This document shows, piece after piece, positions 52,184 through 62,218 of a stretch of DNA of 64,000 nt. How positions within the stretch are numbered: position 1 is the first letter of the stretch; the number at the start of each line of letters is the position of its first letter. The stretch comes from Streptomyces bicolor. GTDB lineage: Bacteria > Actinomycetota > Actinomycetes > Streptomycetales > Streptomycetaceae. The DNA is taken from positions 62,001 through 126,000 of the forward strand of contig NZ_JOFS01000002.1 of the NCBI RefSeq assembly GCF_000719285.1, read 5' to 3'. Made by a program: the position numbers and the translations under genes. Under the pieces are notes generated by a model. It saw nothing but the letters and a program-made list of their open reading frames with translations, did no database searches and was not told the origin of the DNA.

Positions 52184-54532
52184 GTGACCAGTAGACCCTG
52201 GACGTTCAGAGCGGCGGCAACAACCGTCGCGCTCGCGACGGCAGCGGCGACGTTCTCGACCTTCGCGGTGGCTCAGGCCGACGAAGGCGAGCCGGCGCCG
52301 GCCGTGGAGCGGCACGACCCGGCGGAGCACACTCACGTCGACCACGACCTGGAAGGCCCCCTGACCAAGACCCGGGAGGCCCAGCGTGAAGAAGCCCTGA
52401 ACCAGGTCATATCCGGCAAGGCCAAGGTGCAGGAGCGCGACGGCTCGCAGGTCGTCCAGCTCAAGAGCAAGAAGGGCGACAGCAAGTACGTCGAGCTGGG
52501 CCGCGAGAAGACCGACAAGATATTCACGATCCTGGTCGAGTTCGGTGACCAGATCAGCGAGTTCGGCGGCACGGCCGGCCCGGCCCACAACCAGATAGCC
52601 GAGCCCGACCGCGCCAAGGACAACTCCACGGCCTGGCAGGCGGACTACAACCGCAAGCACTACCAGGACCTCTACTTCGGCACCGGCAGCAAGACCGAGT
52701 CGCTGAAGAAGTACTACGAGAAGCAGTCCTCGGGCCGCTACTCGGTCGAGGGCGAGGTCACCGACTGGGTCAAGGTCCCGTACAACGAGGCCCGGTACGG
52801 CAACAACGCCTGCGGCCAGACCAACTGCTCCAGCGTCTGGAACATCGTCAGCGACGGTCTGAACGCGTGGGTCTCCCAGCAGAAGGCGGCTGGGAAGACC
52901 GACGCCGAGATCAAGGCCGACGTCACGCGGTTCGACCAGTGGGACCGCAACGACTTCGACGGCGACGGCGACTTCAACGAGGCCGACGGCTACATCGACC
53001 ACTTCCAGGTCGTGCACGCCGGTGAGGACGAGTCCGCGGGCGGCGGCGCGCAGGGCACCGACGCCATCTGGGCGCACCGCTGGTACGCGTTCGGCACCGA
53101 CGCCGGCGCCACCGGCCCCGCGAACAACAAGATGGGCGGCGCCCAGATCGGCTCCACCGGCATCTGGGTCGGCGACTACACCGTCCAGCCGGAGAACGGC
53201 GGCCTCGGCGTCTTCGCCCACGAGTACGGCCACGACCTCGGTCTGCCGGACCACTACGACACCGCGGGCGGCGAGAACTCCACCGGCTTCTGGACCCTGA
53301 TGTCCTCCGGTTCCTGGCTCGGCACCGGCAAGGGTGAGATCGGTGACCTGCCCGGCGACATGACCGCCTGGGACAAGCTCCAGCTGGGCTGGCTGAACTA
53401 CGACCGGGCCAAGGCCGCGACGGTGTCCGAGCACAAGCTGGGCGTCGCCGAGTACAACACCCGGCACAAGCAGGCCCTCGTGGTCGAGCTGCCCAAGAAG
53501 AAGGTCACCACCGAGATCGTGGTCCCGGCCCAGGGCGCGAACCAGTGGTGGAGCGGCAGCGGCGACAACCTCGCCAACACGCTGACCCGTTCCGTGGACC
53601 TCACCGGCAAGTCCAAGGCGTCGCTCACCCTCGACGGCTGGTACGACATCGAGGCCGAGTACGACTACCTCTACACCGAGGTCTCCACCGACGGCGGCGC
53701 CAACTGGACCGCGGTCGACGGCACCGTCGACGGCGCGGCCCTGCCGAAGGACGCCAGCGGCAAGCCCGCGCTGACCGGCACGGTGGACGCGTACAAGAAG
53801 CTGGTCTTCCCGCTCGACGCCTACGCCGGCAAGAAGATCGACCTGCGCTTCCGCTACCAGACCGACGGCGGCGTGGCCCAGAAGGGCTTCGCGGCCGACC
53901 AGATCACCGTGACCGCCGACGGCACGGCCCTGTTCTCCGACAACGCCGAGAGCGCGGACGCCGCTTGGGCGACGAAGGGCTTCAAGCGCATCGGCGCGTC
54001 CATCACGGACGACTACGCGCAGTACTACATCGCCGAGAACCGCCAGTACGTCTCGTACGACAAGGTCTTGAAGACCGGCCCGTACAACTTCGGCTTCTCG
54101 GGGACCCGTCCGGACTGGGTGGAGCACTACGCGTACCAGAACGGCCTGTTGATCTGGAAGTGGGACACCTCCCAGGCCGACAACAACACCAGCAAGCACC
54201 CCGGTGTGGGCCTGGTCCTGCCGGTCGACTCCCACCCGACCCCGCTGAAGTGGGCCGACGGCACGCTGATGCGCAACCGCATCCAGTCCTACGACGCGCC
54301 GTTCAGCCGGTATCGCACGGACGGCATGACGCTGCACAACGCGGACGTCGCGATGAGGATCCCGTCGCGTGCGGGGGTGCCGGTCTTCAACGACCACACC
54401 AACACGTACTACGACGCGGCGACCCCGGCGGCGGGTGTCAAGATCACTGACACCAACACCAAGATCAAGATCATCAAGGAGGCCTCGAACGGCTCCACGA
54501 TCACGGTCGAGGTTGCTCCCGCGGTGAAGTAA
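52184..54532 (+). CDS. Secreted immune inhibitor A-type metalloprotease (M6 family)
   Basis: 782 residues. A signal peptide (about 1-32, ending AVAQA) is followed by a propeptide rich in Glu/Lys. The zinc site is HEYGHDLGLPDHYD (from about residue 346), the M6 HExxHxxGxxD motif. Later domains are beta-rich and probably bind substrate or carbohydrate (WYDIEAEYDYLYTEVS, DGGVAQKGFAADQI). In Bacillus the family degrades host antimicrobial peptides; in soil actinomycetes a nutritive role is more likely. The upstream inverted repeats suggest control. Confidence 0.9.
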   Translation: MTSRPWTFRAAATTVALATAAATFSTFAVAQADEGEPAPAVERHDPAEHTHVDHDLEGPLTKTREAQREEALNQVISGKAKVQERDGSQVVQLKSKKGDSKYVELGREKTDKIFTILVEFGDQISEFGGTAGPAHNQIAEPDRAKDNSTAWQADYNRKHYQDLYFGTGSKTESLKKYYEKQSSGRYSVEGEVTDWVKVPYNEARYGNNACGQTNCSSVWNIVSDGLNAWVSQQKAAGKTDAEIKADVTRFDQWDRNDFDGDGDFNEADGYIDHFQVVHAGEDESAGGGAQGTDAIWAHRWYAFGTDAGATGPANNKMGGAQIGSTGIWVGDYTVQPENGGLGVFAHEYGHDLGLPDHYDTAGGENSTGFWTLMSSGSWLGTGKGEIGDLPGDMTAWDKLQLGWLNYDRAKAATVSEHKLGVAEYNTRHKQALVVELPKKKVTTEIVVPAQGANQWWSGSGDNLANTLTRSVDLTGKSKASLTLDGWYDIEAEYDYLYTEVSTDGGANWTAVDGTVDGAALPKDASGKPALTGTVDAYKKLVFPLDAYAGKKIDLRFRYQTDGGVAQKGFAADQITVTADGTALFSDNAESADAAWATKGFKRIGASITDDYAQYYIAENRQYVSYDKVLKTGPYNFGFSGTRPDWVEHYAYQNGLLIWKWDTSQADNNTSKHPGVGLVLPVDSHPTPLKWADGTLMRNRIQSYDAPFSRYRTDGMTLHNADVAMRIPSRAGVPVFNDHTNTYYDAATPAAGVKITDTNTKIKIIKEASNGSTITVEVAPAVK

Positions 54533-54560
54533 TTCTCGTTTTCGCAGGTCAGAGCAGTAT

Positions 54561-54591
54561 CGGCGGCAGCCCCCTGGCGGGGTTGCCGCCG
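54561..54591. terminator. Terminator after the M6 protease
   Basis: CGGCGGCAGCCCC (54561-54573) pairs with GGGGTTGCCGCCG (54579-54591), 13 bp with one G-T pair, then GTCGTGTTTAG. Starts 29 bp after the stop. Confidence 0.75.
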
Positions 54592-54690
54592 GTCGTGTTT
54601 AGGTGCACCCTGTGCTTCCGTTATTGACACCGGTGCCGGCCAAGGCACCGGCCCCGACCCTGACACCGACTCGCACGGGGGTGTGACCGC

Positions 54691-55035
54691 ATGGCCGCAG
54701 GAGGTTTCTGCAAGCTGCCGACCGGCAGCGTGGTGGTGGCGCTGAACCTGCCCAGACCCACCGCCGACGGCACGGGCTGCGTCCGTGTCCTCGTCCACGC
54801 CCAGAACCGCGCCCGAGCCCTGACCAGGCTCCGCAACCTGGGCATGCGCGCCGTCTACCTGCGGGGCAACGCCGCCCCGCCGACCCCGGACGAGATCACG
54901 GCGGTCCTGCACCACCCGGACGGCCTGATATGGCGTACGGCACCCGACAACGGTGTCGTCGCGGGACCGGAGCTGGCGCAGGAGCTTTGGCATCCGATCA
55001 GAGCGCTGCTGAGGAGGCCGGCGGCAACGCCGTAA
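54691..55035 (+). CDS. Conserved hypothetical protein, 114 residues
   Basis: A small soluble protein with regular alternation of strands and helices (TGSVVVALNLPRP, CVRVLVHAQNRARALTRLRNLGMRAVYLRGNA). I recognise the sequence style from Streptomyces hypotheticals but know no function. Start ATG 54691 after GGGGGTG. It stands alone after the protease terminator and before a repeat element. Confidence 0.6.
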   Translation: MAAGGFCKLPTGSVVVALNLPRPTADGTGCVRVLVHAQNRARALTRLRNLGMRAVYLRGNAAPPTPDEITAVLHHPDGLIWRTAPDNGVVAGPELAQELWHPIRALLRRPAATP

Positions 55036-55102
55036 AGGGGCGCGGGGCCGTATCGATATGCGGCTCCGCCGCGCGGGCGCGGCCAGCCACGACGGCGTCG
55101 CA
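55035..55102 (+). repeat. Copy of the GGGGCGCGGGG / TATCGATATGCGGCTCC repeat family
   Basis: It reads AAAGGGGCGCGGGGCCG, then TATCGATATGCGGCTCCGCC, then GCGCGGGCGCGGCCAGCCAC. It begins inside the stop codon of the 114-residue gene and fills most of the gap to pncA. The same family occurs inverted at 35173-35240 and truncated at 10821-10865. Confidence 0.6.
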
Positions 55103-55137
55103 GCCGCCGACGGTCAATCGCGGCACCCCGCGGAGCG

Positions 55138-55728
55138 CTACGCCACGACCGGCTTCCCGGCCAGCTCGACCCCGGCGTCCCGCATCTCCTCCAGCGCCCG
55201 CTCGGTGGTCTCCGTGGCCACCCCCGCGGTCAGGTCCAGCAGCACCTGCGTACGGAAGCCTTCCCGCACGGCATCCACGGCAGTGGCTCGCACACAGTGG
55301 TCCGTGGCGATGCCCACCACGTCCACCTCCGAGACCTGCCGGGCCCGCAGCCAGTCGGCCAGCTTCACCCCGTTCTCGTCGGCCCCCTCGAACCCGCTGT
55401 ACGCCGCCGCGTACGCCCCCTTGTCGAACACGGCGTCGATCGCGCCCGAGGCGACCGCCGGGGCGAAGTTCGGGTGGAAGCCGACGCCCTCCGTGCCGGC
55501 GACGCAGTGCGCGGGCCAGGAGTGGGCGAAGTCGGGGTTGGTGGAGAAGTGGCCGCCGGGGGCGATGTGGTGGTCGCGGGTGGCTACGACGTGCTGGTAG
55601 CCGGAGCCGGCCGCCTGCCCGATCAGCTCGGTGACGGCGGCGGCCACATCGGCACCGCCGGCCACCGCGAGGCTGCCCCCCTCGCAGAAGTCGTTCTGCA
55701 CGTCTACGACGATCAAGGCGCGGCGCAT
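55138..55728 (-). CDS. pncA: Nicotinamidase
   Basis: 196 residues. The catalytic triad is Asp9 (VDVQNDF), Lys103 (DKGAY) and Cys145 (GIATDHCVRAT). Metal ligands Asp52, His54 and His60 lie in RDHHIAPGGHF. It deamidates nicotinamide to nicotinate for NAD salvage. The next gene on the strand side (pncB) uses the product, so the pair forms the salvage pathway. Isochorismatase superfamily, but the metal motif fixes the nicotinamidase assignment. Confidence 0.92.
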   Translation of the reverse strand: MRRALIVVDVQNDFCEGGSLAVAGGADVAAAVTELIGQAAGSGYQHVVATRDHHIAPGGHFSTNPDFAHSWPAHCVAGTEGVGFHPNFAPAVASGAIDAVFDKGAYAAAYSGFEGADENGVKLADWLRARQVSEVDVVGIATDHCVRATAVDAVREGFRTQVLLDLTAGVATETTERALEEMRDAGVELAGKPVVA

Positions 55729-55864
55729 GGTCGGTGTCCTTCGGTTATGGACGCTGAGGTCGGGACGGTGAAAGCGTGCGGGCCCGGCCGTGAACTTCCG
55801 AGCCTAGAGACTTCGAGCACGGTGCGGGAGGGGGCATGGAGTGAGCGCGCCGGGCGCACTCGCT

Positions 55865-57223
55865 TCACGACCCCGTCCGGCTCCCCGAGCGCCCGTTGAC
55901 ATACTCCGTCGGAATGACCGGTTCCCCGCGCGAGAGCTGTGTCGCGGACATCGGCAGCTTCGCCCGGGCGGCCTCATGCCGGTCCCGTACGACGTCCAGC
56001 GGCTCACGGGCCACCACGTCACCGCCCTTGATCAGCTCGACCAGCAGCTGCCGTTCGGCGAGCTCCGCCGGAACCGCCCCCGTGCCGACGACCTCGGCCT
56101 CCGCGACGCCGTACTCGTCGAGGCGCCGCGCCGCCCACTTGCGGCCGCCGATGGAGGTCTTGCCGCCGCTGGACTTCTTCGCCACCGGCACCAGCGGGGC
56201 CTGCGGGTCGGCGGACTCGGCGCGGGCGACCAGCTTGTAGACCATCGAGCAGGTCGGATGCCCGGACCCGGTCACCAGCTGGGTGCCGACGCCGTACGCG
56301 TCCACCGGGGCCGCCGCCAGCGAGGCGATGGCGTACTCGTCCAGGTCGGAGGTCACGATGATCCTCGTGCCGGTGGCGCCCAGCTCGTCCAGCTGCTGGC
56401 GGACCCGGTGCGCGACCAGCAGCAGGTCGCCCGAGTCGATCCGGACGGCGCCCAGCTCGGGCCCGGCGACCTCCACGGCCGTACGGACCGCCTCGGCGAC
56501 GTCGTAGGTGTCCACGAGCAGCGTGGTGCCGCGGCCCATGGTGTCCACCTGGGCCTGGAAGGCGTCCCGCTCGCGGTCGTGCAGGAGGGTGAAGGCGTGG
56601 GCGCTGGTGCCGACCGTGGGGATGCCGTAACGGAAGCCGGCGGCCAGGTCGGAGGTGGAGGTGAAGCCGCCGACGTACGCGGCCCTGGAGGCGGCCACCG
56701 CGGCCAGCTCGTGGGTGCGCCGGGCGCCCATCTCGATGAGGGGGCGCTCCCCGGCGGCCGCCGACATGCGGGAGGCGGCCGCGGCGATCGCGGAGTCGTG
56801 GTTGAGGATGGAGAGGACCACCGTCTCCAGCAGCACGCACTCGGCGAAGGTGCCCTCGACCCGCATGATCGGCGAGCCCGGGAAGTAGACCTCGCCCTCG
56901 GGGTAGCCCCAGACGTCGCCGGAGAAGCGGTAGCCGGCGAGCCACTGAAGGGTCTCCTCGTCGACGATCCTCCGCTCGCGCAGGAAGCCGAGGACGCCCG
57001 AGTCGAAGCGGAAGTTCTCCACGGCGTCCAGCACCCGGCCGGTGCCCGCGACCACGCCGTACCGGCGTCCGTTCGGCAGCCGCCGCGTGAAGACCTCGAA
57101 CACGCTCCGCCGCTCGGCGGTGCCCGCCTTCAGGGCGGCCTGCAGCATCGTCAGCTCGTACTGGTCCGTGAAGAGCGCCGTCGAGGGAACGTCCACCGGC
57201 AGCCCAAGGTCCGCTGTGTTCAT
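55865..57223 (-). CDS. pncB: Nicotinate phosphoribosyltransferase
   Basis: 452 residues. Family motifs: ALFTDQYELTMLQAAL near the start, FEVFTRRLPNGRRYGV, then SAHAFTLLHDRE, RIDSGDL and VGTQLVTGSGHP. It makes nicotinate mononucleotide from nicotinate and PRPP. ATG 57223 begins MNTADLGLPVDVPSTALFTD. pncA lies 136 bp downstream on the same strand. Divergent from clpS with ~100 bp between. Confidence 0.92.
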   Translation of the reverse strand: MNTADLGLPVDVPSTALFTDQYELTMLQAALKAGTAERRSVFEVFTRRLPNGRRYGVVAGTGRVLDAVENFRFDSGVLGFLRERRIVDEETLQWLAGYRFSGDVWGYPEGEVYFPGSPIMRVEGTFAECVLLETVVLSILNHDSAIAAAASRMSAAAGERPLIEMGARRTHELAAVAASRAAYVGGFTSTSDLAAGFRYGIPTVGTSAHAFTLLHDRERDAFQAQVDTMGRGTTLLVDTYDVAEAVRTAVEVAGPELGAVRIDSGDLLLVAHRVRQQLDELGATGTRIIVTSDLDEYAIASLAAAPVDAYGVGTQLVTGSGHPTCSMVYKLVARAESADPQAPLVPVAKKSSGGKTSIGGRKWAARRLDEYGVAEAEVVGTGAVPAELAERQLLVELIKGGDVVAREPLDVVRDRHEAARAKLPMSATQLSRGEPVIPTEYVNGRSGSRTGS

Positions 57224-57326
57224 GACTGGAGATCGTACCCCCATTTCGTCAGTTTGACGATTTACTCCCGAGGTCTGCTCCGGGGTTCGACGAGGATTTG
57301 TGCGACCACCCCCCTCCGGTGGCAGC

Positions 57327-57644
57327 ATGGGCACTGTGACGTCACCCGCTCCCGTAGAGATCGAACGTACCGAAGCGGCGGAGGAGGCCTTCGCCGTCCC
57401 CGAGCCGGACGTCCCCTGGGTCACGATCGTCCACAACGACCCGGTCAACCTCATGAGCTATGTGACCTATGTCTTCCAGGCGTACTTCGGGTACAGCAAG
57501 GACAAGGCCACCAAGCTCATGCTCGACGTCCACCACAAGGGCCGGGCGGTCGTCTCCAGCGGGTCTCGCGAGGAGATGGAGCGCGACGTGCAGGCGATGC
57601 ACGGCTACGGGCTGTGGGCCACCCTCCAACAGGACCGGAAGTAG
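57327..57644 (+). CDS. clpS: ClpS adaptor protein
   Basis: 105 residues. The core is [19 protein letters not shown], the binding pocket for N-degron residues, then the helical part ([18 protein letters not shown]) ending in HGYGLWATL. ClpS delivers N-end-rule substrates to the ClpAP/ClpCP protease. I use ATG 57327; GTG 57336 is an alternative and the mRNA may have a very short leader. The DUF2017 gene follows 12 bp later, a pairing conserved in actinobacteria. Confidence 0.92.
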   Translation: MGTVTSPAPVEIERTEAAEEAFAVPEPDVPWVTIVHNDPVNLMSYVTYVFQAYFGYSKDKATKLMLDVHHKGRAVVSSGSREEMERDVQAMHGYGLWATLQQDRK

Positions 57645-57656
57645 CGAATCGTCTCC

Positions 57657-58265
57657 ATGCCAGGAACCTTCGAACCGCTCCCCGGCGGCGGCGCGGCCGT
57701 CGCCCTCGACGACGTCGAGATCTCCATCATCCGGTCGCTGGCCGTCCAGCTCCTGGAACTCATCGGGCCCGGCCCCGCCGAGGACGCCCCCGACGACCCG
57801 CTCGCCGAGCTCTTCGCCGAGGGTCCGAGCGAACCGCCGGCCGACCCGGTGCTCAAGCGCCTGTTCCCGGACGCCTACAGCGACCCCGAAGGCGCCCCGC
57901 AGGCCAAGGAGGCCGAGGAGCAGCGGGCGTACTCCGCGGAGTTCCGGCGCTACACCGAGAACGACCTGCGCGCCGGCAAGCGGGACAACGCGCTCGCGGT
58001 GGTCCGTTCCCTGGACGAGCTCAGCTCCGCCTCGGCCGGGGAGGGCGGCGCGGTGCTCAAGCTCTCCGCCGAGGAGTCCCAGCAGTGGCTGCGCGCCCTC
58101 AACGACCTGCGCCTGGCCATCGGCTCCCGTCTGGAGATCACCGACGAGGACGACACCGACCTGCTCTACCGGCTCCCGGACGAGGACCCGCGCAAGCCGA
58201 TGGTGATGGCGTATCTGTGGCTGGGCGGGCTCCAGGAGACGCTGGTCGCGACGCTGATGCCGTAG
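57657..58265 (+). CDS. DUF2017 protein
   Basis: 202 residues of the actinobacterial DUF2017 family, with the starting strand FEPLPGGGAAVALDDVEI, long helices and the ending YLWLGGLQETLVATLMP. It lies directly after clpS and is probably co-transcribed. Function unknown; conservation of the neighbourhood hints at a link with Clp proteolysis or growth. Confidence 0.82.
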   Translation: MPGTFEPLPGGGAAVALDDVEISIIRSLAVQLLELIGPGPAEDAPDDPLAELFAEGPSEPPADPVLKRLFPDAYSDPEGAPQAKEAEEQRAYSAEFRRYTENDLRAGKRDNALAVVRSLDELSSASAGEGGAVLKLSAEESQQWLRALNDLRLAIGSRLEITDEDDTDLLYRLPDEDPRKPMVMAYLWLGGLQETLVATLMP

Positions 58266-58639
58266 CTCGCAACCGTACTTGCGACCATTCTGTGCCGGAA
58301 TGTGACGGATTCGTGTTCGCTCAGCGGACGCTCAAATCCGGATAACGATCGTGTCACCGCCGCCGCCCCCTCTGGGCGGCGGCGATTCGTTTGTCCGGTT
58401 CTTCCTGTGTGATGCGCCACATGTTCCGTACCCGATCACTATGAACGCCGTGATAAATCTTCACGACGCCCGGCGAGCACCACCCGAATGTTCGGCCGGG
58501 TGCGCCACGCGGCCGGCGGATCGCCGGTCAGGCACGAGCGGGCTCGCGAGCTCGCTCAACTCCAGCAATCCGGGGGGATCGAGACCCGATCCGAGGCCGA
58601 CGAAGGGCCCGGGTCGGCATGGAGAAAGGCGCACTACAC
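58266..58639. other. Intergenic region with terminator and permease promoter
   Basis: 374 bp without a gene. The terminator hairpin is at 58358-58384. Downstream, GTGATAAATCTTCACGAC around 58450 is AT-rich and could belong to the permease promoter. GGAGAAAGG precedes the permease start. Confidence 0.5.
58358..58384. terminator. Terminator after the clpS-DUF2017 operon
   Basis: CGCCGCCGCCC (58358-58368) and GGGCGGCGGCG (58374-58384) form a perfect 11-bp stem with a 5-nt loop, followed by ATTCGTTTGT. Confidence 0.75.
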
Positions 58640-60076
58640 ATGACCTCTTCGAAGGTCACTGACGCGAAGGCCACGGACGCTCCCGAAGAGGGCTATGAGC
58701 GCGGCCTCGGCAGCCGTCAGGTCCAGATGATCGCGATCGGCGGTGCCATCGGCGTCGGTCTGTTCATGGGTGCCGGAGCGAACATCGCCAAGGCCGGCCC
58801 GAGCATCATCCTCATGTACGCCCTCGCGGGCGTCGTCATCTTCTTCATCATGCGGGCCCTGGGCGAACTGCTCCTCTACCGGCCCGTCTCCGGCTCCTTC
58901 GCCGAGTACGCCCGCGAATTCCTCGGCCCGTTCTTCGGTTTCGTCACGGGCTGGACGTACTGGCTCATGTGGGTGGTCACCGGCATGGCCGAACTCACGG
59001 CCGCCGCGATCTACATCCACTTCTGGTTCCCCGAGATCCCGCAGTGGGTCAGCGCCCTGGTGTTCCTGGTGGTGCTCTTCGGGGTCAACCTGATCTCGGT
59101 CAAGATCTTCGGCGAGGTCGAGTTCTGGTTCTCGATGATCAAGGTCACGGCCATCATCGGCATGATCGTCATCGGCCTCGGCGTGCTCACCCTCGGCTTC
59201 TCCGGCGCCGGTGACACCGCCACCGTCTCCAACCTCTGGGCGCACGACGGCTTCTTCCCGAACGGCATCGGCTCCAGCCTGATGACGCTCCAGGGCGTCA
59301 TGTTCGCCTACCTCGCCGTCGAGCTCGTCGGCGTCACCGCGGGCGAGTCCGAGAACCCCGAGAAGACCCTGCCCAAGGCCATCAACACGCTGCCCTGGCG
59401 CATCATCGTCTTCTACGTCGGTTCGCTCCTGGTGATCCTCTCCGTCGTCAAGTGGACCGAGTTCTCCGCCGGCGAGAGCCCGTTCGTCCACGCCTTCGGC
59501 AAGATCGGCATCCCGCTCGCCGCCGGCATCGTCAACTTCGTGGTGCTCACCGCGGCCCTGTCGTCCTGCAACTCGGGCATGTACTCGACCGGCCGGATGC
59601 TGCGCGACCTCGCCGCCAACAGCGAGGCACCGCAGGCCTTCGGCAAGCTGAACTCCCGCAAGACGCCCGCTGTCGGCATCACGGTCTCCGTGGCGCTCAT
59701 GGGCATCGGCGTCGTCCTGAACTACGTCGTCCCGGAGAAGGCGTTCCTCTACGTCACCTCCGTCGCCACCGCGGCCGGCATCTGGACCTGGATGATGATC
59801 CTCGTCAGCCACATCCGCTACCGCGCCGCGGTCGACGCCGGCCGACTGCGTGCCTCGTCCTTCCCCGCTCCCGGCGGGGCGCTCTTCAGCTGGGTCGCAC
59901 TGCTCTTCCTCATCGGCGTGACCTGCATGATCGCGTACGACAAGGACGCGCGGGTCTGCCTGTACGTCGCGGCCGGCTGGGCCGTCGCCCTGGGCATCGG
60001 CTGGGCGATCCTCAAGAGCCGCAACCCGCAGATCACCGACCGCGGCGGCGAGCCGGAGCTCGAAAAGGTCGGCTGA
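58640..60076 (+). CDS. Amino acid permease (APC superfamily, CycA/AnsP-like)
   Basis: 478 residues with 12 predicted membrane helices. The opening RQVQMIAIGGAIGVGLFMGAG is the substrate-binding helix 1 of the AAT family. EFWFSMIKVTAIIGMIVIG and VELVGVTAGESENPEKTLPKAIN are further family marks. Closest in pattern to D-serine/D-alanine/glycine or asparagine permeases, but specificity is not readable. ATG 58640 is chosen since the ATG at 58619 lies within the ribosome site GGAGAAAGG. Confidence 0.87.
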   Translation: MTSSKVTDAKATDAPEEGYERGLGSRQVQMIAIGGAIGVGLFMGAGANIAKAGPSIILMYALAGVVIFFIMRALGELLLYRPVSGSFAEYAREFLGPFFGFVTGWTYWLMWVVTGMAELTAAAIYIHFWFPEIPQWVSALVFLVVLFGVNLISVKIFGEVEFWFSMIKVTAIIGMIVIGLGVLTLGFSGAGDTATVSNLWAHDGFFPNGIGSSLMTLQGVMFAYLAVELVGVTAGESENPEKTLPKAINTLPWRIIVFYVGSLLVILSVVKWTEFSAGESPFVHAFGKIGIPLAAGIVNFVVLTAALSSCNSGMYSTGRMLRDLAANSEAPQAFGKLNSRKTPAVGITVSVALMGIGVVLNYVVPEKAFLYVTSVATAAGIWTWMMILVSHIRYRAAVDAGRLRASSFPAPGGALFSWVALLFLIGVTCMIAYDKDARVCLYVAAGWAVALGIGWAILKSRNPQITDRGGEPELEKVG

Positions 60077-60157
60077 ACGCTTCACCGCAGGGACGCCCAG
60101 TGGCAGGGAGCTCTCGTGGTGCCCCCTGCCGCTGCCGCTCAGGGCGTCCGGCATATG

Positions 60158-60192
60158 GGCCGTCCCGTACCACCCTTCGGTACGGGGCGGCC
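60158..60192. terminator. Hairpin between the permease and mec genes
   Basis: GGCCGTCCCGTACC (60158-60171) pairs with GGTACGGGGCGGCC (60179-60192), 14 bp with one G-T pair and a 7-nt loop. It ends 8 bp before a -10-like TATCCT, so it separates the two transcripts. Confidence 0.65.
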
Positions 60193-60199
60193 CTCTGCT

Positions 60200-60205
60200 T
60201 ATCCT
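60200..60205 (+). promoter_or_regulatory. -10 hexamer for a leaderless mec transcript
   Basis: TATCCT ends 7 bp before the mec ATG (60213). There is no ribosome site, which suggests a leaderless mRNA, common in Streptomyces. Confidence 0.45.
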
Positions 60206-60212
60206 GACCGAC

Positions 60213-60635
60213 ATGCTGACCATCACCCAGGCCCTCGTCGACCAGATCGTCGCCCACGCGCGCAAGGACCACCCCGACGAGGCCTGCGGCGTCATCGCGG
60301 GCCCGGCGGGCTCGGACCGCCCCGAGCGCTTCATCCCCATGCTGAACGCGGCGATGTCGCCCACCTTCTACGAGTTCGACTCCGGCGACCTGCTCAAGCT
60401 CTACCGCGAGATGGACGACCGCGACGAGGACCCCGTGGTCATCTACCACTCCCACACGGCCACCGAGGCCTACCCCTCCCGCACCGACATCTCCTACGCC
60501 AACGAGCCCGGCGCGCACTACGTCCTGGTCTCCACCGCCGACACCGACGGCCTCGGCGAGTTCCAGTTCCGCTCCTTCCGGATCGTGGAGGGGGAGGTCA
60601 CGGAAGAGGAGGTCAAGGTCGTCGAGGCGTACTGA
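60213..60635 (+). CDS. mec: JAMM/MPN metallopeptidase (Mec-type, CysO-cysteine hydrolase)
   Basis: 140 residues. The JAMM motif is Glu23 plus His79-Ser-His81 and Asp92 in YHSHTATEAYPSRTD. In Mycobacterium tuberculosis the homologue Mec releases cysteine from the CysO-cysteine adduct. The order mec, cysO, cysM is the same here. In this organism it may also trim the two residues after the CysO Gly-Gly. Start ATG 60213. Confidence 0.88.
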   Translation: MLTITQALVDQIVAHARKDHPDEACGVIAGPAGSDRPERFIPMLNAAMSPTFYEFDSGDLLKLYREMDDRDEDPVVIYHSHTATEAYPSRTDISYANEPGAHYVLVSTADTDGLGEFQFRSFRIVEGEVTEEEVKVVEAY

Positions 60636-60734
60636 TTCGTCGTACGGAGTCGGCCTGAACAGCGCGGTCTCACTCCCCGGCCCTCATCCGTCCGCGATGT
60701 GGGATCACATTCCAAAAGCCGGACCGGGAATCGA

Positions 60735-60740
60735 TACGAT
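60735..60740 (+). promoter_or_regulatory. -10 hexamer for the cysteine leader peptide
   Basis: TACGAT lies 6 bp before the leader-peptide ATG (60747) and no ribosome site is present, so the leader mRNA should begin at or next to the start codon. Confidence 0.45.
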
Positions 60741-60746
60741 GACCCC

Positions 60747-60842
60747 ATGGTTTCCCACGACGTGAGCGAAAAGACGCCGGGCTTGCTGCTCGTGGCGCGG
60801 CTGCACGTCGATCTGTGCAGGCTCGCCAGCGCCATCTGTTGA
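60747..60842 (+). CDS. 31-residue leader peptide ending in Cys
   Basis: A short open frame, MVSHDVSEKTPGLLLV then ARLHVDLCRLASAIC, with Cys at residue 24 and as the last residue before TGA. Similar actinobacterial leader peptides with RHVDL...R.ASAIC endings precede sulfur genes, where ribosome stalling at Cys codons controls the downstream operon. It lies 113 bp before cysO and has its own -10. The attenuation role is inferred. Confidence 0.7.
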   Translation: MVSHDVSEKTPGLLLVARLHVDLCRLASAIC

Positions 60843-60955
60843 CGCGACACCCTGCCGCCGTACGGCCGTGAGCCGCGGCGCCTCACACGCACCACCCCGC
60901 TGCACTGCGCTGCCGCGCGCCCCCGACTGACTACTCCCGACAGGAGCCCTGAGCC
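60843..60955 (+). promoter_or_regulatory. Leader between the Cys peptide and cysO
   Basis: 113 bp expected to hold the attenuation switch. Short complementary blocks occur (GCCGCCGTACGGC, CGGCCGTGAGCCGCGG) but no strong terminator. AGGAG (60941-60945) is the cysO ribosome site and could be hidden in an alternative fold. Confidence 0.4.
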
Positions 60956-62190
<1,235 letters not shown>

Positions 62191-62218
62191 GCGGCGCCCG
62201 CCCCGCCCGGCGGAGCGC

